A DNA stretch of 64,000 nucleotides from Kocuria palustris (GCF_007666205.1 NZ_VDOR01000002.1:399943-463942); one strand, 5' to 3'; shown: positions 33,556-43,043, counted from the first letter of the stretch. Program-made: numbers and translations. The notes: generated by a model not told the origin, from the sequence alone.

Positions 33556-35301
33556 TCACCGCAGGGCGTTGACGTTGCGCAGGTTCGACCGCGCCATCGA
33601 GACGGCCTCGCCGGCGCCGCCGTTCATCACGACCTTGCTGATCGCGGTCGCGAAGCCGAAGACCTGGTCCGAGGAGATCTGCGGGGGCATCGACAGCGCG
33701 TTGGGATCGGTGATGATCTCCACGAGCGAGGGGCCCCGGTGCGCCAGCGCCTCCTTGAGGGCGCCCTCGACGTCCTTGGCCCTGGTCACGCGGCGGGACT
33801 GGAATCCCATGGCCGCGGCGACCTGCGAGAAGTCCGTGTCCGGGACGTCCACGCCGAAGTCGGGCTGCCCGTCCACGAGCTGCTCGAGCTTGACCATGCC
33901 GAGCGTGGAGTTGTTGAACAGCACGACGGTCAGCGGCAGCCGGTAGCTGGCGGCCGTGATCAGCTCGCCCAGCAGCATGGACAGGCCGCCGTCGCCGGAC
34001 ATCGAGATGATCTGGCGGTCCGGGTAGGCCATCTGGGCGCCGATCGCGTGCGGCAGGGCGTTGGCCATGGTGCCGTGCTTGAACGAGCCGATGACCCGGC
34101 GGGTGCCCAGCGGGCGGATGTAGCGGGCCTGCCAGACATTCGTCATGCCGGTGTCGGCCGTGAAGACGGCGTCGTCGGCGGCGACCTGGTCCAGGACGCT
34201 GGCCACGTACTCCGGGTGGATCGGGCTGAGGCGCTTCACATTGCGGGTGTAGGCGCCCACGGCGTGGTTCATGATCCGGTCGTGGCGCTTGAGGGTCTTC
34301 TTCAGGAAGGACCGATTGCGCTTGCGCTTGAGCAGCGGCAGCAGGCCCTCGACCGTCGGCAGGGTGTCGCCGTGGACCGGGTAGTCGACCTGCGTGCGGC
34401 GCCCGAGGACGGACGCGTCGCGGTCGACCTGGATGGTCAGGGTGTCGGGCAGGAACTGGTCGTACGGGAAGTCCGTGCCGAGCATGACCATGACATCGGC
34501 GTCCTCCATGCCCTCGGCGGCCGCGCCGTAGCCGAGCAGCCCGGTCATGCCGACGTCGAAGGGGTTGTCGAACTGGATCGCATCCTTGCCGCGCAGCGAG
34601 TGCCCGATCGGGGCGCCCAGCACGTCGGCGAGCTCGATGACCGCGTCGTGGGCGTCGCGGACGCCGTCGCCCACGAACAGCGCGACGTTGTCGGCCTTGT
34701 TGAGGACCCCGGCCAGCTCGGCCAGGCATGCGGTGTCCGGGACGACGCTGGCGCCCATGACCGGCTTCCACTCGGGGGCCTCGGCGGTGGCCTCGAGGTC
34801 GGCGACGTCGCCGGGCAGGGTCACGACGGACACGCCGTGCAGGGTGGTCGCCTTCTGGATGGCCGAGCGCACCACGCGCGGGGACTGGTCCGTGGTCGAG
34901 ATCATCTCCGAGTAGACGGAGCACTCGTTGAACAGGCGGTCCGGGTGGGTCTCCTGGAAGAACGACTGTCCGATCTGCGAGGACGGGATGTGCGAGGCGA
35001 TCGCCAGGACCGGGGCGCCCGAGCGCTGGGCGTCGTACAGCCCGTTGATGAGGTGCAGGTTGCCCGGGCCGCACGAGCCGGCGCACACGGCGAGCTCGCC
35101 GGTGAGCTGGGCATCGGCGGCCGCAGCCAGTGCGGCGCCCTCCTCGTGGCGGACGTGGATCCAGTCGATGCCGCCGCGGGCCGCACCGCCGGTGCGGCGC
35201 ACGGCGTCGACCACGGGGTTGAGGCTGTCGCCCACGATCCCGTAGATCCGGCGCACGCCGGCCTGCTGGAGCTGGGCCACGATCTGGTCTGCGAGCTTCA
35301 C
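33556..35301 (-). CDS. poxB: Pyruvate dehydrogenase (quinone) / pyruvate oxidase family, ThDP-dependent
   Basis: 581 residues with the three ThDP-enzyme domains. The N-terminal Pyr domain has the catalytic Glu in 'RHEEGAALAAAADAQLTG', the middle domain binds FAD, and the PP domain has the ThDP/Mg motif 'GDGGLSMLLGELITAA...FNN'. PoxB decarboxylates pyruvate to acetate and passes electrons to membrane quinones. The C-terminal lipid-binding helix is short ('ARSNLRNVNALR'). ATG at 35301 behind AGGAGGA. Confidence 0.93.
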   Translation of the reverse strand: MKLADQIVAQLQQAGVRRIYGIVGDSLNPVVDAVRRTGGAARGGIDWIHVRHEEGAALAAAADAQLTGELAVCAGSCGPGNLHLINGLYDAQRSGAPVLAIASHIPSSQIGQSFFQETHPDRLFNECSVYSEMISTTDQSPRVVRSAIQKATTLHGVSVVTLPGDVADLEATAEAPEWKPVMGASVVPDTACLAELAGVLNKADNVALFVGDGVRDAHDAVIELADVLGAPIGHSLRGKDAIQFDNPFDVGMTGLLGYGAAAEGMEDADVMVMLGTDFPYDQFLPDTLTIQVDRDASVLGRRTQVDYPVHGDTLPTVEGLLPLLKRKRNRSFLKKTLKRHDRIMNHAVGAYTRNVKRLSPIHPEYVASVLDQVAADDAVFTADTGMTNVWQARYIRPLGTRRVIGSFKHGTMANALPHAIGAQMAYPDRQIISMSGDGGLSMLLGELITAASYRLPLTVVLFNNSTLGMVKLEQLVDGQPDFGVDVPDTDFSQVAAAMGFQSRRVTRAKDVEGALKEALAHRGPSLVEIITDPNALSMPPQISSDQVFGFATAISKVVMNGGAGEAVSMARSNLRNVNALR

Positions 35302-35316
35302 ATGTCCTCCTGAGGT

Positions 35317-35343
35317 GCGCGGATCGACGCCTGCGATCCGCGC
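35317..35343 (-). promoter_or_regulatory. Hairpin in the poxB leader
   Basis: GCGCGGATC (35317-35325) and GATCCGCGC (35335-35343) are perfect 9-bp arms with a 9-nt loop, between the -10 (35362-35367) and the Shine-Dalgarno (35305-35310). It could be an operator overlapping the transcript start or an RNA structure beside the ribosome site. Confidence 0.45.
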
Positions 35344-35361
35344 GGTCGATGGAATGCCGTC

Positions 35362-35367
35362 ATCGTA
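35362..35367 (-). promoter_or_regulatory. -10 element for poxB
   Basis: TACGAT on the minus strand, giving a leader of about 54 nt. Confidence 0.45.
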
Positions 35368-35428
35368 AGCACGCGAGCGGTCCGCGCAGGGCGCATCGTG
35401 AGGCGGACGACATCACGCTGAGAGCGGA

Positions 35429-35471
35429 CGACGACGGCCGCCCCCGCGGTCGGCGGAGGCGGCCGTCGTCG
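35429..35471 (-). terminator. 14-bp perfect hairpin after fumC
   Basis: CGACGACGGCCGCC (35429-35442) pairs with GGCGGCCGTCGTCG (35458-35471), 15-nt loop, 31 bp beyond the fumC stop and before the poxB promoter. Confidence 0.75.
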
Positions 35472-35501
35472 GCCCCGGGTCGGACCCGGATCAGCGGGCG
35501 A

Positions 35502-36914
35502 TCACCGGTAGCGGCCGATCATCGTGGTGACGTCCAGGGCGGCGTCGAGCTGCTCCTCGGTGAGCTTCTCGCCGTCGACGTAGCCGAGCTCGACGGCGGC
35601 CTCGCGCACGGTGACCTTGTTCGCCACGGCGTGCTTGGCGATCTTGGCGGCGGACTCGTAGCCGATGGCCTTGTTCAGCGGGGTGACGATCGAGGGGGAG
35701 GCCTCGGCCAGGAAGCGGCAGCGGTCCTCGTTGGCGGTGAGGCCGTCGATCATCTTCTCGGCCATGACGGTCGAGGTGTTGGCCAGCAGGCGGATCGACT
35801 CGAGCAGGTTGGCCGCCATGACCGGGATGCCGACGTTGAGCTCGAAGGCGCCGTTGGTCGAGGACAGCGAGACGGTCGTGTCGTTGCCGATGACCTGGGC
35901 GGCGACCTGGATCGCCGCCTCGCAGATCACGGGATTGACCTTGCCGGGCATGATCGAGGAGCCGGGCTGCAGGTCGGGGATCGCGATCTCGCCGAGCCCG
36001 GTGTTGGGCCCGGAGCCCATCCAGCGCAGGTCGTTGCAGATCTTCATGTAGGAGTACGCGATGGTGCGCAGCTGCCCCGAGGCCTCCACGAGGCCGTCGC
36101 GGTTGGCCTGGGCCTCGAAGTGGTTGCGGGCCTCGGTGATCGGCAGGCCGGTCTCCTCGCCGAGCAGCTCGATCACGCGGGCCGAGAAGCCGTCCGGGGT
36201 GTTGATGCCGGTGCCGACGGCGGTGCCGCCCAGGGGCACCTCGGCCACGCGGGGCAGCGAGGACCGGACGCGCTCGATGCCGTAGCGGACCTGCGCGGCG
36301 TAGCCGCCGAACTCCTGGCCCAGGGTCACCGGGGTGGCGTCCATCAGGTGGGTGCGCCCGGACTTCACGATGCCCGAGAATTCCTCGGCCTTTCTCTCCA
36401 GGGACGCGGCCAGGGTCTCCATGGCCGGGATCAGCTCGTGGGACAGGGCCGCGGTCACGGCCACGTGGACCGAGGTCGGGAAGACGTCGTTGGAGGACTG
36501 CGAGGCGTTGACGTGGTCGTTGGGATGGACCGCGACGTCGGCCGAGGCGAGCTCGTCCGAGGCCAGCTTGGACAGGACCTCGTTGGTGTTCATGTTCGAG
36601 GAGGTGCCCGAGCCGGTCTGGAACACGTCGATCGGGAACTGGTCGTCGAACTCGCCGGAGGCCACGCGGTCCGCGGCGCTGCGGATCGCCGCGGCGCGCT
36701 GCTCGTCCAGCACCCCGAGCTCCTGGTTGGCCTGGGCCGCGGCCTTCTTGACCTGGGCCAGGGCGCGGATGTGCTGGCGCTCCAGGGTCTTGCCCGAGAT
36801 CGGGAAGTTCTGGACGGCGCGCTGCGTCTGGGCGCTGTAGAGGGCGTCCGCGGGAACGCGGACCTCGCCCATCGTGTCGTGCTCGATGCGGTACTCGGAG
36901 GTGTTCTCAGTCAT
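35502..36914 (-). CDS. fumC: Class II fumarate hydratase
   Basis: Interconverts fumarate and malate in the citric acid cycle; cofactor-free, homotetrameric. 470 residues with the superfamily signature '[11 protein letters not shown]' around residues 318-328 on the mobile active-site loop, '[13 protein letters not shown]' and '[18 protein letters not shown]'. Full length. The start follows TAGACT by 7 nt, so it is probably leaderless. Confidence 0.96.
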   Translation of the reverse strand: MTENTSEYRIEHDTMGEVRVPADALYSAQTQRAVQNFPISGKTLERQHIRALAQVKKAAAQANQELGVLDEQRAAAIRSAADRVASGEFDDQFPIDVFQTGSGTSSNMNTNEVLSKLASDELASADVAVHPNDHVNASQSSNDVFPTSVHVAVTAALSHELIPAMETLAASLERKAEEFSGIVKSGRTHLMDATPVTLGQEFGGYAAQVRYGIERVRSSLPRVAEVPLGGTAVGTGINTPDGFSARVIELLGEETGLPITEARNHFEAQANRDGLVEASGQLRTIAYSYMKICNDLRWMGSGPNTGLGEIAIPDLQPGSSIMPGKVNPVICEAAIQVAAQVIGNDTTVSLSSTNGAFELNVGIPVMAANLLESIRLLANTSTVMAEKMIDGLTANEDRCRFLAEASPSIVTPLNKAIGYESAAKIAKHAVANKVTVREAAVELGYVDGEKLTEEQLDAALDVTTMIGRYR

Positions 36915-36921
36915 GCCGGTC

Positions 36922-36927
36922 AGTCTA
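36922..36927 (-). promoter_or_regulatory. -10 element, leaderless fumC mRNA
   Basis: TAGACT on the minus strand with 7 nt to the ATG at 36914. Confidence 0.65.
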
Positions 36928-36980
36928 GGGCCACGACGGGCCGGTCGCAGGGCCTCCGGCCCGCCGTGATCCGGCCCCGC

Positions 36981-37790
36981 TCAGGCCGAGGCGCTCGCGG
37001 CCCGGCCGCCCTCCGGGACGTCGAGCCACGAGCCGTGGCCGAAGGTGAGCGCGGCGTGGCCGTGCTGCAGGTTGTAGCACATGCCCACGATCGCGACCCG
37101 GCCCATCGAGACGGCGCCCGCGATGGAGCGCGACTGGTCGAGGATGCGGTGGGCGACCATCTCGACATTGGCCTCGACGATCTCGTCGACCGAGTCCTTC
37201 CCGGCGCGCTGCGAGTCGAGCACGGCCGGCATGATCCGCTCGACGAGCGAGCGCTGGAAGCCGCGCGGCATCTCGCCGCTGCGCACGGAGTCGCGGGCCG
37301 CGGTGACCGCGCCGCAGCTGTCGTGGCCCAGGATCACGATGAGCGGGACGCCCAGCACGTCGACGGAGTACTCGAGCGTTCCGATCACGGCGTCGTCGAT
37401 GACCTGCCCGGCCGTGCGGACCACGAAGGCGTCGCCCAGGCCGAGGTCGAAGATGATCTCCGCGGCCAGGCGCGAGTCCGAGCAGCCGAAGATCGTGGCG
37501 AACGGGTTCTGCGCGTGCGCGAGCGACTCGCGCCGCGAGGCGTTCTGGTTGGGGTGCTGAGAGGTCCCCTCCACGAAGCGGCGGTTGCCGGCCTGCAGCT
37601 TCTCCCAGGCCAGCCGGGGGGTCAGGCGGGCGCCCGGGGCGGTCGAGGACACAGGGGCCGAGAGGCCCTGCGCGATCGCCGCGCCCTGCTCCTCCTGCGC
37701 GTCCTGCGCGACGCCCGTGCTCTGCGCGTCCGCGGAGCTCGTGCTCGCGTCCTGGGCTGCGGTCCGGTCGTCCTGGTCGGCGGCGTCCAT
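36981..37790 (-). CDS. Beta-class carbonic anhydrase
   Basis: 269 residues. A disordered Asp/Gln/Ser/Ala-rich lead of about 50 residues precedes the enzyme domain. Zinc ligands are visible: C103 of 'CSDSR' with the D105/R107 dyad, then H156 and C159 of 'GHDSCGAV'. Hydrates CO2 to bicarbonate, feeding carboxylases such as those of lipid and purine synthesis. ATG at 37790 with AGGAGGA. It follows DUF4245 on the same strand after 58 bp and is likely co-transcribed. Confidence 0.94.
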   Translation of the reverse strand: MDAADQDDRTAAQDASTSSADAQSTGVAQDAQEEQGAAIAQGLSAPVSSTAPGARLTPRLAWEKLQAGNRRFVEGTSQHPNQNASRRESLAHAQNPFATIFGCSDSRLAAEIIFDLGLGDAFVVRTAGQVIDDAVIGTLEYSVDVLGVPLIVILGHDSCGAVTAARDSVRSGEMPRGFQRSLVERIMPAVLDSQRAGKDSVDEIVEANVEMVAHRILDQSRSIAGAVSMGRVAIVGMCYNLQHGHAALTFGHGSWLDVPEGGRAASASA

Positions 37791-37848
37791 GTGGTCCTCC
37801 TGCGGTGTCCTGGGTGGGGCGGGTGCGGCGCCGTTCGGGCGCCGGGGA

Positions 37849-38595
37849 TCAGGAGCCGTCGTCGGCGGCATCGACGACGGCGTTCGCGGCGTGGTCGAAC
37901 TCGGCGTCGGGAGCGGTGCCCTCGAGGACCACGGTGGTGCCGTCCACCTCGCCGACCCACGCGGTGCGGGGCTCGTCGTCGGCGTCCTCGCCGAAGTGGA
38001 CCTCCCACTGCCTGCCGGCGGCCTCCGCCGTGCCGGACTGCGGGATCCCGTCGATCCGGTCGAGCAGCCACGTGGGATTCGCCTGGTCCGTCTGCGTCAT
38101 CGACAGGAAGCCGCTGCGGGGGGTCACCCAGCCGGCCTCCCAGTAGGCGACGCCCTCGGCGGACTCGCCGTTCCAGCGCGCGAAGTTCGGGCTCCAGCCC
38201 TCGCCCAGATCGGGGGCGATCGGATCGAAGCCGGCCACCTCGGCGGCATTGCCGGCCTCCTGCGCCACATCGACGTCCGGGCGGTAGGGCTCGGCATCCG
38301 GGCGGGGCATCAGCAGGAACAGCGGCAGGACGATCAGCAGCAGCGCGCCCATGGACAGGAGCATGGCGCGGGCGGGGGCATGGACCTTGTCGGCCTGCTT
38401 GCGGGTCAGCCGGGGGATCGGCGCCTGCTCGTCCGGATCGGCTCCGCCGTGCTCGCCGACGGGGTCGTCGGCCGTCGGGCGGGCCTCGTCCGCGGCCCCG
38501 TCGCGGTCCTCGGCGGGATGCGCGGGTCCGGAGGCAGGGGGCGCGGCGGCGCGGGCGGGGCTCGAGCCGGTCCTGGAGTGCTGATCATCCGTCAC
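37849..38595 (-). CDS. DUF4245 domain membrane-anchored protein
   Basis: 248 residues: a long acidic/Pro-rich cytoplasmic lead, one TM helix (about 75-97), and an extracytoplasmic DUF4245 domain with 'PDLGEGWSPNFARWNGE' and 'YWEAGWVTPRSGFLSMTQT'. Function unknown; the family often neighbours glpX, as here (divergent). I place the start at the GTG at 38595, 7 nt after CACAAT; an in-frame ATG at 38604 overlaps that hexamer. Confidence 0.85.
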   Translation of the reverse strand: MTDDQHSRTGSSPARAAAPPASGPAHPAEDRDGAADEARPTADDPVGEHGGADPDEQAPIPRLTRKQADKVHAPARAMLLSMGALLLIVLPLFLLMPRPDAEPYRPDVDVAQEAGNAAEVAGFDPIAPDLGEGWSPNFARWNGESAEGVAYWEAGWVTPRSGFLSMTQTDQANPTWLLDRIDGIPQSGTAEAAGRQWEVHFGEDADDEPRTAWVGEVDGTTVVLEGTAPDAEFDHAANAVVDAADDGS

Positions 38596-38602
38596 GGCCT
38601 CC

Positions 38603-38608
38603 ATTGTG
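38603..38608 (-). promoter_or_regulatory. Possible -10 element for DUF4245
   Basis: CACAAT on the minus strand with 7 nt to the GTG at 38595; the first base is off consensus. Confidence 0.4.
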
Positions 38609-38726
38609 CCCCGCCGCCGGGGCAGCGCCGAACCGGGCGGCGCGCCCGCGGAGGAGGCGGCGCCGCCCGGGCGGGCCATGACGTCGCCGATCCGCTCGCC
38701 GGCGCCCGAGCGGACCGGTTCCGGGC

Positions 38727-38732
38727 TACTCT
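38727..38732 (+). promoter_or_regulatory. -10 element for glpX
   Basis: TACTCT; transcription would start near 38739, just before an AT-rich TATATCGAT, with a leader of about 50 nt. Confidence 0.45.
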
Positions 38733-38789
38733 GAGGGGCGTATATCGATGACGACGATGTCCCCGATCACTCGACGGTGAGGAACACCA

Positions 38790-39782
38790 GTGGCAGATCA
38801 GACCACCACCCAGTCCGCCCCCGACCGCAACATGGCCCTCGAGCTGGTCCGAGTGACGGAGGCGGCTGCGATCGCCGCGGGTCACTGGGTCGGCGCCGGC
38901 GACAAGAACAGCGCCGACGGCGCGGCGGTCGATGCCATGCGCTCGTTCCTGTCCACCGTCGACTTCAACGGCACCGTCGTGATCGGCGAGGGGGAGAAGG
39001 ACGAGGCCCCCATGCTCTTCAACGGCGAGCAGGTGGGCGACGGCTCCGGACCGGCCAGCGACATCGCGGTGGACCCGATCGACGGCACCCGCCTAACCGC
39101 GCTCGGCATGAACAACGCCCTGTCCGTGATCGCCGTGGCCGACGGCGGCGCCATGTTCGATCCCTCCGCCGTGTTCTACATGGAGAAGCTGGTCGTGGGG
39201 CCCGAGGCCGCCGACTTCGTGGACCTCCGCCTGCCGGTCAAGCAGAACCTGCACCTGGTCGCCCGCGCCAAGGGCGTGCCCGTCAATCAGCTCACCGTGT
39301 GCGTGCTGGACCGCCCTCGCCACCAGGACCTGGTCGACGAGATCCGGGCCACGGGCGCGCGGACGCGCATGATCCTGGACGGCGACGTCGCCGGCGCGAT
39401 CGCCGCCTGCCGCCACGGCACCGGAGTGGACGTCATGATGGGCACCGGCGGAACGCCCGAGGGCATCGTGACCGCATGCGCGATCAAGGCCACCGGCGGC
39501 GTCATCCAGGGTCGTCTGGCCCCGATCGACGACGACGAGCGCCAGCGCGCGATCGACGCCGGCCACGACCTCGACCGCGTCCTCACCACGGACGATCTGG
39601 TCACCACCGACAACTGCTTCTTCGCGGCCACCGGGATCACCGACGGCGATCTGCTGCGCGGCGTGCGCTACCGCGGCGACCGCATCTCCACCCAGTCGAT
39701 CGTCATGCGCTCGCGCTCCGGCACGGTCCGCGTCGTCGAGGCGGAGCACATGGCCGAGAAGTGGTCCAAGTACGCGCGCTGA
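38790..39782 (+). CDS. glpX: Class II fructose-1,6-bisphosphatase
   Basis: Gluconeogenic enzyme removing the C1 phosphate from fructose-1,6-bisphosphate. 330 residues with the Li+-sensitive phosphatase-type metal site '[19 protein letters not shown]' (about 92-110), '[15 protein letters not shown]' and 'DGDVAGAI'. It has its own promoter; GTG at 38790 behind GTGAGGA. A 40-bp palindrome follows. Confidence 0.96.
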   Translation: MADQTTTQSAPDRNMALELVRVTEAAAIAAGHWVGAGDKNSADGAAVDAMRSFLSTVDFNGTVVIGEGEKDEAPMLFNGEQVGDGSGPASDIAVDPIDGTRLTALGMNNALSVIAVADGGAMFDPSAVFYMEKLVVGPEAADFVDLRLPVKQNLHLVARAKGVPVNQLTVCVLDRPRHQDLVDEIRATGARTRMILDGDVAGAIAACRHGTGVDVMMGTGGTPEGIVTACAIKATGGVIQGRLAPIDDDERQRAIDAGHDLDRVLTTDDLVTTDNCFFAATGITDGDLLRGVRYRGDRISTQSIVMRSRSGTVRVVEAEHMAEKWSKYAR

Positions 39783-39818
39783 TCCGCGCCGCCGGGCCGC
39801 GGGCTCGGCGACCCGCCA

Positions 39819-39858
39819 GGCCACGGGCCCCGGACCGGCCGGTCCGGGGCCCGTGGCC
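39819..39858 (+). terminator. 40-bp perfect palindrome after glpX
   Basis: The sequence is its own reverse complement over 40 nt (GGCCACGGGCCCCGG outward, centre CCGG), giving an 18-bp stem with a GGCC loop. No U-tract follows; instead a -10 hexamer begins one base later. Confidence 0.8.
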
Positions 39859-39859
39859 G

Positions 39860-39865
39860 TAGACT
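39860..39865 (+). promoter_or_regulatory. -10 element for the Fem-like gene
   Basis: TAGACT directly abuts the glpX palindrome. The leader would be about 125 nt, with AGAGGAG before the GTG at 39997. The hairpin would cover the -35 zone. Confidence 0.5.
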
Positions 39866-39996
39866 GGGGACCACCCCCGCGCCCCGTCGCCTGCGCCCCC
39901 TGACGTGCGGCGATCGGGCATCCACCGCCTGCGGTGATCGGCACCGCCCTCGCGGGCGCGGCCCCCCCGCCTACGCGCAGAGGAGTTCTCCCCATC

Positions 39997-41862
39997 GTGG
40001 CTCTGTCCGTCACCGCCAGCCAGAACCAGAAGACCTGGGACGCCACCGTGCGCGTGACCGGAGGCCACCCTCTCCAGCTGTGGGGCATCGGCGAGTCCCA
40101 GCGCGCCGCGGAGCCCGACCTGCAGATCGACCGGGTCGTGGTCCGGGATGCCTCCGAGCGCATGGTCGGCTACGGCCAGCTGCAGATCCGCCGCGAGAAG
40201 GTCGGGCGCAACGGGGCCTCGGTCGTGGTCGCCGAATGCCTCAACGTCCACTCCAATCGCGCCAGCACGATCCCCGAGCTGCTCGACGCGCTCGCCGAGT
40301 GCGCGGCCACCCGCTGGGATGCCGCCCTCTTCAGCGCGGAGCTCGACGCCCCCAGCTCCCCGGAGCTCGTGGAGGCCGTGCGCTCGCGCGGCTGGCAGCG
40401 CACGGGCACGGTCGCCGAGGGCGACGGCGGGCCCCGCCGGCTGCGGGTGAGCCTGGGGACCTCGGAGGCGGATCTGGCCTCCCGGCTCTCGGAGGCCACG
40501 CTGGATCGCTGCCGCGCCGGTCTGAGGGTCTCGGACGTCGCCGTCCGCGAGGTCACCGAGCGCTCGGGCGACGTCCGGGCGGCGGGGCTGAAGACCCAGC
40601 AGATCAGCCATCTGCTGCACGAGCTCGGCCAGGACTCCCTGCTGCTCGTGGCGACGCAGGAGCGCCCCGGCCAGGAGCCGGTCGCGCTGGGCTACCTCTG
40701 GTTCGTGCACACCGTGGGCCAGGCGATGCTCTACCGGGTGGGCTTCACGCGCTCGGCCCGGGAGCTCGGCATCGACGACGCGCTGCTGCTCACCGGGGCG
40801 GTCGAGCTGCAGAAGCGCGGCGTCCAGCGGCTCGACGGCGGCGACGTGGCCGATCCCGACGTCCCCACGGTCGTGCGCGAGCTCGCGGACGTCGAGCGTG
40901 TGATCCTGGGCTCGTGGCGCAAGCCGCTGATCTCGGACACGATGGCCGATGCCCCGGCGGCCGGCACGGGCGCCCGGGGCGATTCCGACGAGTCCTCGGA
41001 GCCGTCGCAGGGCCGCGGCCGCCGCGGGCTCTTCGGCCGCCGGCGCGGGGCGCAGACCGCCGAGCGCGGCCCCGAGTCCTCCGAGGCCCGCGCCGCCGAG
41101 CCCGAGCGCACCGTGGCCGCCTCGACGGACGCCGCAGCCGATCGCGCCGCCGCCGAGCGCCGCCGCGACGCCAGGCGCCAGGTGAGCTCGGATCTGGGGG
41201 TGGACGCGACCGATCAGACGCCGGCCGTGACCTCCGACGCGGCCGCGATGGGGGCCGACTCCCGGGACGCTGCCGCGCGGGGGAGCCGAGGCCCTGATGC
41301 CGGAGCCGCTGGGACGGCGGCGGGGACGGCCGCCGGATCGGGATCGACGCCGGCGGCGCCCGGGCCGTCCGAGGCCGAGCGCGGCGGCGGCTCCAAGGCG
41401 GCGAAGAAGGCCGCGCGCCGGCAGGCCAGGGCGCAGAAGCAGCAGGAGCGAGCCGCGGCACCGGCCTCCGACCGGGACCGGGCTCCTGCGCAGGAGGCGG
41501 CGGCATCGGATGCGCGGGGGCCGGTGCGCGGCGGGGGCCCGGACGACGACGCGCGCCCGGAGGGCTCGTCCGCCGGAGTCGCCGGCCCGGTCGGCGCCGC
41601 CGGGGGCTCCCGCGGCGAGCAGTCGCCGGGACGGGGCGCGGCCGAGGGGCCCGAGCCGGTCGCTGCCGCGGTCCGCCCGGCGGAGGTGCGCGTCCAGCAG
41701 GCGCGGCGCGAGCGGGAGATGAAGGCGGAGCACCGCCGCGCCGAGCGCGTGGCGCTCAAGGCCGAGCAGTTCGAGGCGGAGCAGAAGGCGCCCAAGGAGC
41801 CTCTCGGCAAGCGGCTGCGCCGCGAGGCCGGCGGTGCCATCCGCGACGCCCTGGGGCGCTGA
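39997..41862 (+). CDS. Fem/GNAT-like protein with long disordered tail
   Basis: 621 residues. The first 330 read as two GNAT-like halves of the Fem type: 'HPLQLWGIGESQ' resembles the conserved Fem N-terminus, and a Phe-His-rich second half ends 'VERVILGSWRKPL'. The rest (about 330-600) is Ala/Arg/Glu/Pro low complexity, closing in a basic helix with several Arg/Glu heptads. Fem enzymes add amino acids to lipid II bridges. Whether this divergent copy is catalytic is unclear. It converges on a canonical FemABX gene. Confidence 0.65.
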   Translation: MALSVTASQNQKTWDATVRVTGGHPLQLWGIGESQRAAEPDLQIDRVVVRDASERMVGYGQLQIRREKVGRNGASVVVAECLNVHSNRASTIPELLDALAECAATRWDAALFSAELDAPSSPELVEAVRSRGWQRTGTVAEGDGGPRRLRVSLGTSEADLASRLSEATLDRCRAGLRVSDVAVREVTERSGDVRAAGLKTQQISHLLHELGQDSLLLVATQERPGQEPVALGYLWFVHTVGQAMLYRVGFTRSARELGIDDALLLTGAVELQKRGVQRLDGGDVADPDVPTVVRELADVERVILGSWRKPLISDTMADAPAAGTGARGDSDESSEPSQGRGRRGLFGRRRGAQTAERGPESSEARAAEPERTVAASTDAAADRAAAERRRDARRQVSSDLGVDATDQTPAVTSDAAAMGADSRDAAARGSRGPDAGAAGTAAGTAAGSGSTPAAPGPSEAERGGGSKAAKKAARRQARAQKQQERAAAPASDRDRAPAQEAAASDARGPVRGGGPDDDARPEGSSAGVAGPVGAAGGSRGEQSPGRGAAEGPEPVAAAVRPAEVRVQQARREREMKAEHRRAERVALKAEQFEAEQKAPKEPLGKRLRREAGGAIRDALGR

Positions 41863-41912
41863 GACCAGGACCGGGACCGGCGGCGAGGTCGGCGCTGGGA
41901 TCCGCGCTCAGG

Positions 41913-41939
41913 CCGGCCCCGGCGCCGCCGCGGGGCCGG
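41913..41939. terminator. 9-bp hairpin between the two Fem-type genes
   Basis: CCGGCCCCG (41913-41921) and CGGGGCCGG (41931-41939), 9-nt loop, 5 bp beyond the minus-strand stop. Confidence 0.5.
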
Positions 41940-41943
41940 GTCC

Positions 41944-43020
41944 TCAGGCCTTCGGCCCGCGCAGCCGATCGCGCACCGCGGACGCCCGCTGCGCTGCCGC
42001 GGAGGGCACCCGCCTGAGGGCCGCGGGGCCCTCCTCGCGCAGGGCGCCCGCGGCGGCACGGCCGCGGGACCTCGCGGCGCCCAGGCCCTCGCGCGCGGCC
42101 CGCAGCGTCGTGTACGCCGCGTACCCGCCGGTCGAGACGGGCAGGTCCCACGTCCCGGGGTACTCGACGGGAGTCCCGCCGAAGGCCTTCTTGAACCGGG
42201 TGAAGCCGTGCCACTCGTGCTCGGGGCCGGCATCATCCGGGGCCGTGCCGAACAGATCGAAGGTCGTCAGCCCCTTCTCCTTGGCATCCAGGATCATGCG
42301 CACGACCAGCGGGATGCCCGCGGAGAGCTTCCGGTGCTCGAGATCCATCGAGGCGTGGGCATAGGTCCGGGTGTCGTCGGAGTCGTAGACGAGCGAGGCC
42401 CCGATGGGCTCGCCCTCGAGGCGGGCCACGTAGAGCACGGCGGCGCCGCGCGGCATGAGGATCTCCGCGGCGGTGCGCAGGTAGTCGTCGTGCTGGCGGT
42501 GGAAGCCCTTGCGCTCGGCCGTCTGCTGCAGGAACCGGAGGAGGATCGAGATCGTCTCCGGCTCGGTGTGGGCGGTGAACGTCACGCCCTTCTTGTGGAT
42601 GTTGCGGTGCAGGTTGCGGTTGGTGGACTTCATGTCCTTGAGGATCGCGTCCTCGTCCTGCCGCAGATCCACGAGCTGCGTGTGCCCCGGCTGGAGATGC
42701 CGCGGGGAGGGCCGGAAGCCGCGACGGCGCATGGCCTCGGACATGGACTCCTGACCGGAGCGGATCGCGGCGAAGGCCGGCTCGACGCGCACGAACCAGC
42801 AGCCGTGCTCGGCGGCGGCCGCGCGCAGCGACTCGACGGCGGCCTCGAAGGCCTCGACGGTCTCGGCGATCGGCCCGTACGGCGCGTAGAGGTAGCGGCC
42901 GGCGCGTCCGCCCTCGATCGTCGCCTGCCAGGACCACCCCCGGCCGGAGTCCTGGAGCACGGTGTGGCCCAGGGCCCGCTGGAAGTCCGCCCACGGTTCG
43001 GTCTGCAGAATATTCGTCAC
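41944..43020 (-). CDS. FemABX peptidyltransferase (peptidoglycan bridge formation)
   Basis: 358 residues. N-terminal 'QTEPWADFQRALGH', the Fem helix 'DMKSTNRNLHRNIHKKG' (about residue 135-151) and the C-terminal GNAT half with 'TFDLFGTAPDD...HGFTRFKKAFGG' are typical of tRNA-dependent transfer of amino acids to lipid II in the cytoplasm. Lys-type walls with Ala bridges, as in Kocuria, use such enzymes; the amino acid is not predictable. A basic tail of about 45 residues follows. GTG at 43020, 6 nt after TACAGT. Confidence 0.92.
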   Translation of the reverse strand: MTNILQTEPWADFQRALGHTVLQDSGRGWSWQATIEGGRAGRYLYAPYGPIAETVEAFEAAVESLRAAAAEHGCWFVRVEPAFAAIRSGQESMSEAMRRRGFRPSPRHLQPGHTQLVDLRQDEDAILKDMKSTNRNLHRNIHKKGVTFTAHTEPETISILLRFLQQTAERKGFHRQHDDYLRTAAEILMPRGAAVLYVARLEGEPIGASLVYDSDDTRTYAHASMDLEHRKLSAGIPLVVRMILDAKEKGLTTFDLFGTAPDDAGPEHEWHGFTRFKKAFGGTPVEYPGTWDLPVSTGGYAAYTTLRAAREGLGAARSRGRAAAGALREEGPAALRRVPSAAAQRASAVRDRLRGPKA

Positions 43021-43026
43021 GCCGAC

Positions 43027-43032
43027 ACTGTA
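43027..43032 (-). promoter_or_regulatory. -10 element, leaderless femABX-type mRNA
   Basis: TACAGT on the minus strand, 6 nt before the GTG at 43020. Confidence 0.55.
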
Positions 43033-43043
43033 CCGGCCGGGTC

